A DNA stretch of 64,000 bases from Pyrenochaeta sp. MPI-SDFR-AT-0127 (GCA_020747015.1 JAGTJM010000016.1:62001-126000), one strand, 5' to 3'; numbered from the stretch's first letter, positions 25,627-37,532 are shown. Notes: generated from the sequence alone by a model not told the origin. Numbers and translations: made by a program.

Positions 25627-26404
25627 TGTAATTGTCAGTATGATATGTGGCGTGATTTATAAAGGTCAGAGATGCTGTCTCCAATTGAGAGGGCCTCAAT
25701 TGCCTCTTTAAAAGGCGCGCTTGTCTTTCGAAGAGAGGGCGCCGGCGCGTCAACTCTAAATTCATACCTCGGCACCATGATGTCTCAGCTTCACGGACGT
25801 GAAATTGTCCCGGCTCCGAAAACGAGAGCTTTAATCAAGCATCAAATCTTGAGAAATACAGGTGAGCTTTAGAAACATAGTGTACGTTGCAGTACTCACT
25901 AGACGAGATGAGAAGCATTGGCTGATGAACATGCCGTGGAATTCTTTCCTCGCTTCTTTGTGGGGTTGCAGCTCTCCAAGTGGTTAGCATTGATAGAAAT
26001 TCCAGCATATTTCATAACGTTTTCTTTGCGGTTTTGAAGCACCTAGTCGGGCCTCAATGCTATATTCTTGCAGTTTCATTCTCATAACGGCGTGCACCAA
26101 TATATCAGAGATGTGAGAACACATGATTGTTTCAATTCATTGCAAGCTACATCAATGATGAGAATATGCAATCAGGACTCAAACGGCCCTAAATCCGGAT
26201 TAACTAGAGCAAAATATGCTGTAATTATCAGGGGTTGAATAGTTGGCTGAGGGGTTCTCTGATGAACTCTAAGAAATTCAAGTAAGTCGCGAACAGTTCA
26301 CACTGCAGCTGCACCTCAATGAACGTGTCTTCCATGATTTCGTTGCTTGACCTGTCTCAGAAATAAGTTACTCAGACATTTTGTTAGACGCTTTTGCCCC
26401 AAGA
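25627..26404. other. Intergenic, no gene seen
   Basis: 778 bp, AT-rich, containing the MAPEG gene promoter and the downstream region of the dehydrogenase gene. No supported feature. Confidence 0.45.
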
Positions 26405-27434
26405 CTACTTCTTTCTAATTGTCGCGCCTCTCTCCTTCACACCTTCTGTCTCAAACTCTAACCCAGCCCTCTGTCTAACAGCACCAAAGACACTACTGCT
26501 ATCGCACTTCCTCATCCTCTCATTTCCATACTTCTTCGCCTCCTCAGCTGCCCCAAGATACAATTCCCCAATCTCCAACTTCATCCCTGCACCTTTCGCC
26601 AGATTCACGCCATGTCCCACATCCTTGATCCCTAGCTCCAGACCCGAGTTCGGAGCCTGTCCTTCAGCAGGGTAGTACGCACCAGATGTGAGCCGTTTGG
26701 ACACGCCATACGCGTAGGCGCCAAAGTTTTGCTCAATGAGTGCTTCAAGGACCTCTGCAGGCAACCCCGTTTTGGAAGCTAGCGTATGGGCTTCAGAGAG
26801 TAGGTACATGAGGCCAGCGGTGATGAAGTTGCTTGTTGTTTTGAGTAGTAATGCTTTAGAGGGCTCGGGACCTACATTGATGACAGCTCGCGCTATCACA
26901 CCTTTGAGGTAGGGCGAGATGTTCTGAAGTGCTTGTGGTGGGCCAGCGATGGCGACGAGGAGAGCTCCAGACTGGGCAAGGGGGGTTGCACCAAACACCG
27001 GGGCAGCGACATATGATGCCCCATTCTTTTGGAGTAACACAGTGATGGAAGTGGTGGTGGATGGGTGGACCGTTGTTGTGTCTACAAAGACCTTGTCTCG
27101 AATGGATCCACTCTCGATTACCTCATTGAAGACTTGTTCAAGGGCTCCGTCGTCACTAACCTATAATACAGTCAACCGGCTGACGAACTTGAGTGCAAGG
27201 GAAAGAACGCACAGATATGAATATTATATCACAGTTCTGCACCAGATCTCTGATGGACTGACTCAGCACCCCACCATGCTCTTTTAGCGGTTCACCTCTT
27301 GATAGTGTACGATTCCAGTATTTCAATGACTGTGCTGCTTCCTTTTTCAGATGTTTCTGGATGTTGATTGCCATAGCAAGGCCCATCGAGCCCAGGCCGA
27401 TCCATCCTAAGCGAAGAATTTCTGGTGAAGTCAT
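26405..27434 (-). CDS. NAD(P)-dependent beta-hydroxyacid dehydrogenase family (3-hydroxyisobutyrate/6-phosphogluconate dehydrogenase-like)
   Basis: Exons 27434-27213 and 27160-26405 give 325 residues across one 52-nt intron (GTGCGT...TATTATAG). The N-terminal Rossmann motif GWIGLGSMGLAMAINI (about 10-25) is the dinucleotide-binding GxGxxG, followed by WNRT at the end of beta-2. The middle carries VDTTTVHPSTT and the family-typical APVFGATPLAQSGALLVAIAG block. The C-terminal all-helical domain has KTTSNFITAGLMYLLSEAH, where the Lys and Asn occupy the catalytic positions of the family. It is probably a short-chain beta-hydroxyacid or succinic-semialdehyde reductase relative. Exact substrate is not readable. 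There is no mitochondrial presequence, so cytosolic location is likely. Confidence 0.85.
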
Positions 27435-27940
27435 CTTTGAAGCATACGCGGGGTTTAGAAATAGACTTTCACGTCGATGCTGATGGGAGATTTTGTTAGA
27501 TGAATTGAAGAGCAGTAACTTTGGTTCATGTACCTGACCCAATCATGCGTCGCACTAGAGAGGATGAGGCAAGTTGCTTACTGAGCGGATATCGAAGGAG
27601 AAAGTGGACGTTCAGCGAGATTCGAAATTGTCACAAGGAGTCTGCGATACAGTTTGGACAACCTAGATTAGTTCTGTGAACCTGACAGCTTGATCCTTTC
27701 TATAAGCTAATGGTGGTGCATAATGCTAATGTTACCATGCTTGCCATGTCAGAGCCCATACCAACAAAACTTAATCAATAAGATTCATTGAATCTGGAGT
27801 GCTAGTTTTTTGGTAGGTTAAATTATGAAAACGTTCAATGACCTCCCTGGAGGTCTAAATATGGAAATGTTTCTTCCTTTTAGTCTAACCAACATGTTCT
27901 GCCTCTGTCTATGCAAAATAATCCCTTATTGTGTAAATTT
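27435..27940. other. Spacer between dehydrogenase and threonine synthase genes
   Basis: 506 bp, promoter of the dehydrogenase gene and 3' end of threonine synthase (both minus strand). Nothing else seen. Confidence 0.45.
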
Positions 27941-29682
27941 CTAATTGCCCGCTTTCTCCGCAGCTTGCAATTCGGCCTCCACCTCCGCGATGACAACCTT
28001 GCGTACACCTTGCCAGCCATCTGACCTCTGAACATGACTGACTCTTCGAGGTTTGTCTTCCAAACCCTTGAATTCATCTGGTAGTACCTTCTCTTGGAAA
28101 TATTCCTTCTGTTCTGGCAGCGCAAGCTCGACTGCGTTCGCAAACTTTGCTGGATGCGCAGTGGCGAGCGAGATGTGATGTACGGAGGGTGGCTTCGCAA
28201 CCTCGACTGATCGACGTGCTGCTGCGATACCGATGGCGGAGTGTGGGTCTAGAACATAGCTCTTTGATGCAGGTGCACTGAAGACGTACTTGATAGTCTC
28301 AATCGTCTCCTCATCGCTGACCCGATACGATGCGAAGTCTGCTTGTGCTGCACTCAATACCTGCCGGTCGACGGCGAAGCCTCCCTTCGACTTCAAATCA
28401 TTTAGCCAGCCTCGCACATGATCACCCGCCTGGCTCCGTCTCTGAGATACTGCATCTGAGTTCGTGCTGTACACATCATATGCCAGGAACCAGAGCAAGC
28501 GCTCAAAATTCGACGAGACAAGAATGTCCATAGCTGGGCTTAGCGTCTCCTTCACACCACTCTCATGGGCCTTGACACCATCTTCCACTATACCACCTTC
28601 AGCTTGTTTGCCGTGCACAGGCTTCTTCTCGTATTTGCCTGACTCCCAGAAGCGGTGCAGAATGTCATTCTCGTTCGTCGCAATGACCAACTTCTCGGCC
28701 GGCAGGCCCATGCGCTTTGCAAAGAAGCCAGCAAGGATATCGCCGAAATTGCCCGTCGGCACGACGAAACGGACAGTGGATGCTGGTAGGAACGATTGCT
28801 GTTTGATGAGGTTGAAGTACGAGTAGAAGAAGTAGGTGATCTGAGCGAGGATACGAGCCCAGTTGATGGAGTTCACGGCGGCGAGACGGTGCGTCTTGTT
28901 GATTTCGGGGTCGGCAAACAGCGCTTTAACGAAGTCCTATGTGCTGTTAGATGGTCGTACGGCACGAAGGTTTACACAACGTACCTGGCAATCATCAAAT
29001 GTGCCATCTACAGCCAAATTGTGGACATTGGCATCCATAACGGTCGTCATCTGTGCTTCTTGTACCGCACTGACCTTGCCATGCGGATGCATAATAAACA
29101 CAGACACATCTTTCTTTCCACGTAAGCCATAGATAGCTGCTGAGCCAGTATCACCACTTGTCGCGCCAATTACGGTCAAATGCTCCCTTTCACGTCCCGT
29201 CTTGCTCTGGTTCCTGCGGACGAGGAAATACTCGAACAGGTTGCCCAGGAATTGAAGCGCGACATCCTTGAATGCGAAAGTCGGCCCATGAAACAGCTCC
29301 AACAGATGTATGTTCTTCTCCTTGTCGAGCGTGACGGTCGGCGTGATGTCTTTTGCGCGGAAGGTAGAGTAGCTGCGACGTATGATTTCCTTCAAGTCTG
29401 CAGGTGGGATCTCGGAGGAAGAGATGTAGAGAGAAAAGATTTCGTATGCGAGGTCCTCGAAGGAGAGGTCCTTCCAGCTTGACGCCCACTCGCTGGACAG
29501 AGTGGGGATCTCTTCTGGGATAAACAGGCCGCCATCTGAGGCAAGGCCTTTGAGTACAACTTCCTCAAAGGAGAGCTGACGTGCGTTAGAGCGGCCAATT
29601 CGGCGTAGCAGATTGCTGTGCTCACATCATAAGATCCTCCCCGTGTACTCAGATAGCGCTGCGATGCGGTATGTGAAGGCAT
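27941..29682 (-). CDS. THR4: Threonine synthase
   Basis: Exons 29682-29626, 29575-28985 and 28936-27941 give 547 residues; introns of 50 and 48 nt keep frame. The first exon encodes MPSHTASQRYLSTRGGSYD, the conserved start of the fungal enzyme, and selects the ATG at 29682. The PLP-binding lysine is in HGPTFAFKD (Lys about 122), and the phosphate-binding and substrate motifs are GATSGDTGSAA and VPTGNFGDILAGFFAKRMG. The enzyme converts O-phosphohomoserine to threonine and phosphate, the last step of threonine synthesis. The C-terminal 60 residues are rich in Glu/Lys, as in other fungal versions. Confidence 0.97.
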
Positions 29683-30815
29683 GACGTGCAATTCTATTCA
29701 ATGATGCGGTGCAAGAAACAGAGGAAATCCAGGAGTGATGCCGTGATGCTGTGAACCTCTAAAAGACGATGTAAAGTAATGGTCCCCGTGGGGAAAATTG
29801 TTGATGTAGCTCCGGAATCGCAGTGACTCAAGAAACCGGTGCCTTTTGCCCCATCAAATCGCTGGCCCAGCCACGAAGAAGAATTGGAGAAGGCATCATG
29901 TCTCCTGGCACATACCTCAATCTATTGGTATTGCGGCTGGCCATCAAACAGTATTGTTAAGGTATCCAACCTCTACGAACGAAACAGCCACTGTCATGCC
30001 CCCATGTTTGTATAGATCCTGTCCAGTTTCCGACTTGAGCGCAGGAATGCTCCATGTGCTGCACAACACATGATGATGTCTACACACATTATGCGGCCTG
30101 CAAAGCGTAGTGAAGTTGATCAGCTTGTACTGAGAGCAAACAAGCCCCGCGATGCACAATTCTTGCATCCCCGCCGTTGTTCCTGCGTTATGCTGGCGGC
30201 ATCGGCGGTGTCGGCCTCAATCCGGCCCCGGCTGATCTCCGGTCCTACGAATTTCACAGTGAGCGCACAGAGCCGCAAATTTTTTCGCTTAGTCATGAGA
30301 AAAATTAGCGCGCTCCGAGCTGTTTAAATAGCTGGCGCTGCTCGTCCTCTCTTCTCTTTTCCATCGACGAGTGAGTTTTACACCAGCCCTCTAATGGTTC
30401 GAGCAGCCAACTAACCCGAACTCCAGTACTTCTAAGAATCATTTCTATAGAAATCGTCCTCTTCTGAGCTTCTCAAAAAAGCCACAGAATCTCCAACCTG
30501 GTTGATGAGTTTCAGCCTCGATGTCCCGGAGTGAGGCCTTATTACGTTTGCTTCGGCGAGCGTGGCGATGATCTTCAGCCCACTGGTTGCGTACTTCGGT
30601 CGCGCTGGACGGCAGGACGTTGATGGCAATCTGACAGGCCTTTTCCTTTTTCATTGATTTTTCTGGCTTGCCAGTTGGTCGAGGAAGAAGCTTTGACCTC
30701 GTGGGCCTACCTTGTGGGTCCTGTACCGTATATAATATCTAACAAGTCATCGTCTCGTGCTTTGGAACTAGCAATATGGTCATATTGTGCTGGCTGTCTA
30801 CGATACGTCGAACCT
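29683..30815. other. Intergenic region with an orphan promoter-like block
   Basis: 1.13 kb between two minus-strand genes. Apart from the block at 30290-30432 (listed separately), it holds only short frames. The minus frame of 69 codons at 30445-30654 and an overlapping 65-codon frame have no recognisable similarity, although a small unannotated gene cannot be excluded. Confidence 0.4.
30290..30432 (+). promoter_or_regulatory. Promoter-plus-spliced-leader-like block with no coding sequence downstream
   Basis: In plus-strand order there is a TATA-like TTTAAATAG (about 30323-30331), then a pyrimidine-rich TSS-like stretch CCTCTCTTCTCTTTTCC. These are followed by a consensus donor GTGAGT (about 30371), a CTAAC branch site (30410) and an acceptor CTCCAG (about 30421-30426). 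This is the layout of a highly expressed fungal gene's leader with a 5' intron. No plus-strand reading frame of note follows within 250 bases. It could drive a non-coding RNA, be the remnant of a lost gene, or be a chance assembly. Confidence 0.3.
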
Positions 30816-32074
30816 TCAGCACCAGCCGTACTTCTCGTTGGCAATCCAGTCGATCCTGTCTGCCACCGGCCCGTCGTGCTCTGGGAACCATTGCAAGCTC
30901 GCTATGCTCTCAGCATCCCTATTTACTACCTTCACATGCGGATCTAATCTTCGAGCAGCTGCCAGGGTTGCCGTCGTGGGTGCCCACATCTCCACATGCT
31001 CCATCTTCCATTCCTCTGCCTCTCGCTGCGCCATCACCAGAAGAGCTGCGATAGCAGCGTCATGGCTGTGGTCTACCGAGCTGTCGTTGACATGACTTGT
31101 ATTTGCCCCCTCCCAACTGCCATCCTCAATGACTAACCGTAAGATGTGAAGCGTGTTGCCCTTGGCCTCAGCTGGGTTTTCGTTCGACCACTTTCGGCTC
31201 CAGTAGCACCACACTCGCTTGCCCTTCTCCGTTCCTATGATGGCACCTTTGGCCTTTGGTATCTTGCCGTGGAGTTCTGCCCCTATGAAGTCTTCTCGTG
31301 CATGATGCCATTGAATCGTCTCAATATCTGGAAGTAGAGCAACTGCGGTCTTGCTGCCCTTCGGTCGCAACTCTAAGCTGCGCTTCACCGAGGCTATATC
31401 AATCTCGCATAGCTCTCTTAGATCCTCTGCATATATCGCGTGGGCAGTGGGTAGACTACTGATATCCGCAGTTGTGCCCGCAGGGAGCGAGAAGTGGGAA
31501 GAGTTGAACGGCTCCCAGCCAAAGTCGTTGTAATATTTCTGTAGCCGTCAGTACGTAGAAAGACATTATATTGAGAAAGACCACGCACTTTCCCTATGTC
31601 AGAATAAAGCACAGAGAAAAGGCTTTGCCATTTCTCATCCGTTTGATGCGTCCTCAACGCTTTCCCTAACTCCTTCATCATCCTCTGCGCATAGCCTCTC
31701 CCCCTCAGATAGCTTACACAGAACACACTCCCAATGCAATGACAGATGACCTCCTGCAATTCGCCATCTTGCCAAACGAGCGCTTTCTTGCGATATGTCT
31801 CACAACTCGCTAGCGGCAGTCTTATTCCAGAGGCTGGGTCCAAAGGATTATTAGGGAGCGAAGTATCAACAAGGATCCAGTAGGATATGCCGCCGTCGCT
31901 CGTCAGTGATTGTTGCGAGAGCACTGCTTCACGCCTGAGATAGGCTTCTATGGAAAGTGCGCCCCGCCATTCGGCGCCGTTGAGTTTGAGTTGATGAAGC
32001 TTTTCAAGCTCAGTAGGATGAACGAGTGCGAGGGTAGGAGAGTCTCCCCTGTTAAGGTTCACAAGAGTATCCAT
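30816..32074 (-). CDS. GNAT-fold N-acetyltransferase, Lyc1-like
   Basis: Exons 32074-31589 and 31538-30816 give 402 residues over one 50-nt intron (GTGCGT...CTACAG). The N-terminal half shows the GNAT acetyl-CoA site: IGSVFCVSYLRGRGYAQRMM, with the R/QxxGxG-type loop LRGRGYAQ around residues 125-132. The C-terminal half, ending DGPVADRIDWIANEKYGWC, matches the distinctive C-terminal domain of fungal Lyc1-like proteins. In Yarrowia, Lyc1 acetylates lysine at N6 as the first step of lysine catabolism. Assignment to that reaction is inferred from overall architecture and the W-x-NEKYxWC ending. Another small-amine substrate is possible. The upstream frame is open beyond 32074, but the ATG there starts the conserved part. 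Confidence 0.65.
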
Positions 32075-33398
32075 TGTTACAATTTGGTGTTTGAAAATTT
32101 GTTGGAAATAACGTATTATATGTAGTTCGTGGTCATGCACTTGTCGTAGGGCGTCGGAACAGAATACTTGATCTGGTCTCAAAGTAAATCTAGGTTTAGC
32201 TCGAAGTCAACGTGTCAGCTGGTAGGACAAAGGAACACATCCAGGATTTTCGTCGGTTTGAGGGTACTCCTGTGGCTTTGTTGATTGAGAAGATGTATTC
32301 GATAGCTCCAAGCTTCAAAGCCTTGAAAGTCTTTGCTTAGTCTAACCCTTACCCCACGTTTCTGCCTTCAGTCTCCGCATCTTTTCGAATCCACGTAATA
32401 ATGCTAGTCCAGCCCAAAAGAGCATCTCCTTGTCTTCCCGATGTGTGCCGCTGGAAAGCGAGGATTCTCCCTCAGGGTCATGTGCGGTAAACGAGGTTCG
32501 TGGAGACACTATTACATAAGGGAGGGTCGATCAGGGCTTTTGATTTCTGTGGCTTAAGCCTTGCGCATCATTGGTGACAGTCATCATAAAGATTTCACAG
32601 ACGGCGCGTCTTTTTCTAATTATTGCATCAAGCCGGTGCAGCCTCGTGACAATAGCTAGCGGCAGCTGGTCTGACCGCGATGCGCGATGTACAATGATGT
32701 TGGCGAGACGCCGAAACCTCCGCCCTTGAAGCTGAGTGGATGACTCCGCCTCAGGCCTCTACGAAAACATGCCTCTGCCAACTTCGCTTGGCCACGAGCT
32801 GGCGGCACAGTTATCCCTTCCCGCTGTGGTGGCACGTCGTTACTGCCTATAACACCTCATTGCCTTGAACGTTTGCCCATGTGTTTCCGTGTACGAAACT
32901 GAGCAATAGCTCTTCGACCTTTCCACGGCCCCTACGCGCCGGAACACCTTCAACACAACGGTCTGGATGCTAACTCGAATTAACGTCCGTCTCTGTCACT
33001 ACTTCCTCTGCTTTTACAGTCCATACAAAGCTTGAGAGGCCGCCAAGTGTTGGTAGGTTAACCAAGCAAGGCTGTACGGTAAGGCCGCCAGACAGATCGA
33101 GCTCGCCTGGTTCACACTATTGCCTTGTTGGCCTCCTCCTCCGTCTCTCACTCTTGGTTTCACTCAGTGTAAAATCAATGTCTATGACCTGTTTTCCTCT
33201 TGTCTATCGGGCTTTACTGCGCCTCGGTGAACTTTCGGCCTGAAGGACTCTCCCTGCGCAGCTCCTAGCGGTCGTTATCAGTACCACATCCACCCTACAA
33301 CACATAGCAACGGCAAGTGCTTGCGCGGCAAGATCGTACTTTTATCTGTCTGCATACAAGACTGCGTGCAACAGCCCATCATATCTGGTGTATACGCA
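32075..33398. other. Divergent intergenic region, no gene seen
   Basis: 1.3 kb between the divergent acetyltransferase and RBR ligase genes. Pyrimidine-rich toward 33.1-33.3 kb, consistent with the leader of the ligase gene. No supported ORF or RNA. Confidence 0.45.
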
Positions 33399-36300
33399 AT
33401 GACTGGACCTGGAATTGAAGTCGGATATGACATTATCGATCTGCTATCCGATAGCGAGGACGAGGAAGAGGTACCAGCAGGCAGCGAACTGGAAGTCTTT
33501 GATGCACATTTCGTGCAACAACTCGAAGACGAATATACCAATCTAGGTGACCTTTTCGATAATTTAGGCGCTCAGTCTGCTAATGACCGCGAAACAATCG
33601 ACCTAACAGCCATTTCAGATGTTGATGAGCCATCGTCGAACTCTAATCTCATTGACGACGATGATCCAGCGCTAGATGTACGCCCTAGCAAATGGGGTGA
33701 TGAAGGACAAATACTTACCGAGGCTGCGTGCGTGCAAATGGTTCTAAGTGTGTTGCCGGACGCCTCAGTAGACTATGTGTTTAAAGTCATCCAAGAGCAG
33801 ACTACAGAAGCTACAAGAACGTTAGTGCAATGCGAGCAGATCATTACCCAGCTTCTTGATAGTGGCGCGTATCCAAAGGAGGTGGATGAGGCGAAGAAGA
33901 GGAAGAGGAAGAGGAAGAGAGGAGATGATGACGATTTGAGCGAATATGAAAAGGAGGAACCAGACCCCGAGGTGAAAGGGTACCAGCAAGACGCGTAAGT
34001 ACACGCTTAATCTTTTTTCTTCCATTCAGCAAATGTGCTTTCTCGTCACTTGAGCAGAGCTCAACAGCTATCCCAAGTCTGGAACAAACACTACGACATC
34101 AAGTATGGGCCCTTGGCTCGCACTTCAATGCTAGCCTAGTACCAGTGCTTTTCTGAGGGTCTGTAATGAACGCGCAAATTCGAGGTTTACATTCAAGCGC
34201 GACTTCATCCTCGCGCCAGCTTGAGGCCAGGACTGCCTACAGTGCTGTTCATTGCACAACAATACTGACGCAACCATTTGAATCACCCTGTGTCTCTATT
34301 TTTCGAATTCAACACCTCTCAAGTCATTCCACGCAGCGTTTCGTAGAGTGTATATTGTGTCTATCTGACTGACGCCATTCCTATCTAGGTTGGAATTACT
34401 TAAAGACGAGTTTCTTTCCGTACCAGTCCGACATATTACAAATACTCTCAAAGAACAAAAGACACTCTACAAAGCCTACGGCAAATTGGAAGAGCAGGTG
34501 CGCAACTACCAACGTGTTGCAACAACCTTTTCAAAGATCGGAAAATCACGACCCAAGCGCGGTATTGAACTTATTTTGATTGAACGAGGGAGTCAGCTAC
34601 CTAAAGAAATGCATGCCGCAAAGAAGAGGAAGGAGATAGAAGCTGGTGAGTGTTGCTCTCTCCAATCAACCTGCAGAGATGGCCCATCGCCAGAGTACTG
34701 TTAAAATCTGTTATCAAGCGATGGAATACTAACGGCTACTAGTGAAACGTCGCAAAGCCGAAGAGGCAGAACAGGCCGAAGAAGACAACCTTCAAAGAGC
34801 ACAAATAAACAACGAGATGAGCGAGTGCGCTTGCTGCTTCAATGACGTGCCTATCAACCGCATGATAAGTTGTAATGGAGATACGCCTCACTTATATTGC
34901 GTAGACTGCCCTCGCCAGCAGATTGAAACTCAAATGGGACAGTCTCGCTGCCGCCCAAAGTGTTTTGGAGTTGATGATTGCAGTGGAACTTTTTCGCGTG
35001 CCTACCTTCAGCAAGTCCTAAGTGAGAAGACATTTGAGAGACTAGAACATATGCAGCAGTTAGAAGATCTACAAGAGGCAGGGCTAGACTTTCTGTCAGA
35101 ATGCCCTTTTTGTGACTTCAAGATGGAATGTCCTCCAATTGAGCTCGATAAGGAATTCCGATGCCAGAATACAAAGTGTGGCAGCACAAGCTGCCGGCTT
35201 TGCCAAAAGGCCTCGCACATCCCTCTCAGCTGTGAGGAAGCTAAGAAGGATGGTCAACTCACATTGCGACACATTGTGGAAGAGGCCATGTCTGCAGCCC
35301 TGATTCGACAATGCAACCAATGCAAACATCCTTTCATTAAGGAACACGGTTGCAATAAGATGACCTGTACGCACTGCAGGAATGTGCAATGGTTTGTGAT
35401 TTCTTCGACTTTCTTTATGGGCAACTATGGCTAATTTGCACTTCAGCTATGTTTGCTCCAAAAATGTTAGGGACTATCAACACTTTGGTGAGGCACAGCA
35501 TAACAAATGTCCACTGCATGAGAATATCGAAGATCGGCATGAACAAGAAGTCAAGAGAGCGGCGGAGGAGGCCATGGCCAAAGTCCGGGCTGATCATCCG
35601 GAGCTTTCCGAAGCCGACCTGATGATCAAAGTATCAGACCGAGTCAAACAAGCAGAGAATGCCCGTAAAGGACGCGCAGCGGCCAATGCAAACAACTTGC
35701 CTCGGCGCATGGGCGGTGATGAGCTCAGAAATCCTGATATTCCCAGACCTGGACCTGTAGCGCAACCCATTGTTCCACTACCACCATTACCACCACAATT
35801 CGCATTACCGATTCCACAACCGGTGGAGTATGGACAAGCAGCTCAGTACGTGAATCCTTATCTAGCAGCAGCTCCTATTCCTATCCACCGTCAACCTTTC
35901 CAACCTGTCCGATTCGTTCAGCCTGTCGAACACATGGCTCGGGCTCAAATGCCGTTTAATCCATATTATCTTCAGAACGTTGCTCCACAGCCATGTCTAC
36001 GTTGTTTCCTATTTCACCCTCCTGATCAGTATTGTTAGGCACCGAGGTTTCGAGCCTGCCATATATATACATCCTGGAAACGCTCGTTGGCTGGACGATG
36101 GCGATATGGATGATATACAGGCAAATGTCGACGGTCAAAAGCTGCTGCCTCGCCCTGTGGTTCCACTCGCTCTCGGGCGAATCGAAGGCGAAATGGTCCA
36201 ACTCGGTCATGATCTAGAACAGCTTCCAGAGCAACTTGGACAGCAAGCACTTTACAATGATAATGAACATCAGCTACGATTGTTGCAACTGCAACAGGCG

Positions 36301-36471
36301 AACCATGTACAGCATCAACGAGCTATCGTTCAAGTGCAGCCAGCATGGGCGCAGAGGCTCGGTGATATTCGAAACGATTGGAACATCTTGGACGCGTTCA
36401 ATGCAGAGAGACTTCACGAGCACCAGCAACTACCCCCTGCGAGAGGAGCTGATCCGGCATACCAGAGGTGA
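33399..36471 (+). CDS. RING-between-RING (RBR) E3 ubiquitin ligase, RNF216/TRIAD3-like, with SUMO-interaction motifs
   Basis: Exons 33399-33994, 34058-34102, 34389-34645, 34743-35391, 35447-35953 and 36039-36471 give 828 residues; the second exon is 45 nt and the last intron is the least certain. The N-terminus has two hydrophobic-acidic motifs, DIIDLLSDSEDEEE (about 12-25) and TIDLTAISDVDE, typical of SUMO-interaction motifs. A CUE-like helical segment follows (MVLSVLPDASVDYVFKVI, about 113-130), then a KRKRKRKR nuclear-localisation stretch. RING1 begins CACCFNDVPIN (about 328), the IBR includes CPFCDFKMECP, and RING2 is CNQCKHPFIKEHGCNKMTC. The Cys in HGCNKM occupies the catalytic position that carries ubiquitin as a thioester. 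The text CPLHENIEDRHEQEVK after RING2 is RNF216-like. The C-terminus is Pro/Gln-rich. Substrates are unknown. Confidence 0.85.
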
Positions 36472-36983
36472 AGGAATGCCCGTTTGGCAGCTTCCAGCGC
36501 TTCTACGACTTCCACGATTGTAGCATCTTTTTGCACCTTTCCTTTGACTCAGCACGAAAACGAATTCATCAATTCATAAAGGCATTTGCATAGCACCTTG
36601 TTGCGAGAAGCGGATATTTGATACCCACCAGGGGCATTTCGCCTCACAGGTTGCATTAGAACACGAGATCGCTGCTACCATTCACATTGTTTTGGGACTT
36701 TGTTCCTTCACGTAGTTCTACCTTGCACAATTCAGTCATACATATGTAATTTTATCCGTGGTATCGTGTCGGTTCTCATTATGTCCTCGAATTGGCGTTC
36801 CGTGTGTCATTGGACGGCGTTGCCCAGTGTTCGATCATGGAGTGAAGCTTTGGGTGCATACAAGTGCTGTGCCTTGCATATGATGCCAGCCATGGTGCTA
36901 AGTCTGACCAAGTTATGTCTATGATGCAGCTCTCCCTGTTCATCTGCTTTCCGTATCTTTGACAAGCATTCTGTCAACGATGT
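36472..36983. other. Spacer between convergent genes
   Basis: 512 bp shared by the 3' regions of the RBR ligase gene and the minus-strand unknown gene. No feature supported. Confidence 0.45.
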
Positions 36984-37532
36984 TTATCGCCTCACCTTCG
37001 CCAACACACTCGCATCCAGCGGATCGCCATACCTCACTGCCAGAAAATTTAGCAACCATCTCACAGTGCCCGCCCCGCCACAGCACTTACGTTTGATTTG
37101 AATGCCTTTATCGACGATACTCTCCAGCGCCCTAGCTTCCTCTTCGCGTGCCCTTGTGTTCTTCCATTCCCATCCCGGCTGCTCCTCCTGCTTGCTCCAC
37201 TGATAGCCCGTATCTGCGTCCTGGTGAGTTCCACCGAGCATACTTGCTGCTGTCTGTGCCAGAGATAGTGGCCGCTTTCCATTTGCGTTGAGAGTCAAAG
37301 TCGCAGGGTCGCGGGACTGGGATTGCGAGTTTGGAGGCGACAGTTCAGAGGAAGCCAGGCTGAGACCGGGGTGATGGGGCGTAGAGGGATTGGGATTTGG
37401 GTTGTTGGAAAGCGCCTCGTCTGGAAACATCTCGTCGTCGTCATTCCCGTTGAGGGAGGGCGAGGAGTGCATTGCGGAGTCACCGTCGAGGTCTGAATCA
37501 GGTGTTAGTCGTTGGCGCTTTCGTATGGTCAT
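36984..37532 (-). CDS. Small conserved-looking protein of unknown function
   Basis: Exons 37532-37091 and 37036-36984 give 164 residues. The start MTIRKRQRLTPDSD is at a clear ATG. Residues 1-95 are disordered and rich in Ser, Asn, Asp and Pro. The C-terminal part looks folded and conserved: PGWEWKNTRAREEEARALES, then VDKGIQIKLRYGDPLDASVL. The 54-nt intron (GTAAGT...GGCAG) is a multiple of three and lacks an in-frame stop, so an unspliced message would give a 182-residue form with a cysteine- and tryptophan-containing insert. I do not recognise the family and assign no function. It is divergent from the SUZ-domain gene, with 340 bp between the starts. Confidence 0.6.
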   Translation of the reverse strand: MTIRKRQRLTPDSDLDGDSAMHSSPSLNGNDDDEMFPDEALSNNPNPNPSTPHHPGLSLASSELSPPNSQSQSRDPATLTLNANGKRPLSLAQTAASMLGGTHQDADTGYQWSKQEEQPGWEWKNTRAREEEARALESIVDKGIQIKRKCCGGAGTVRWLLNFLAVRYGDPLDASVLAKVRR

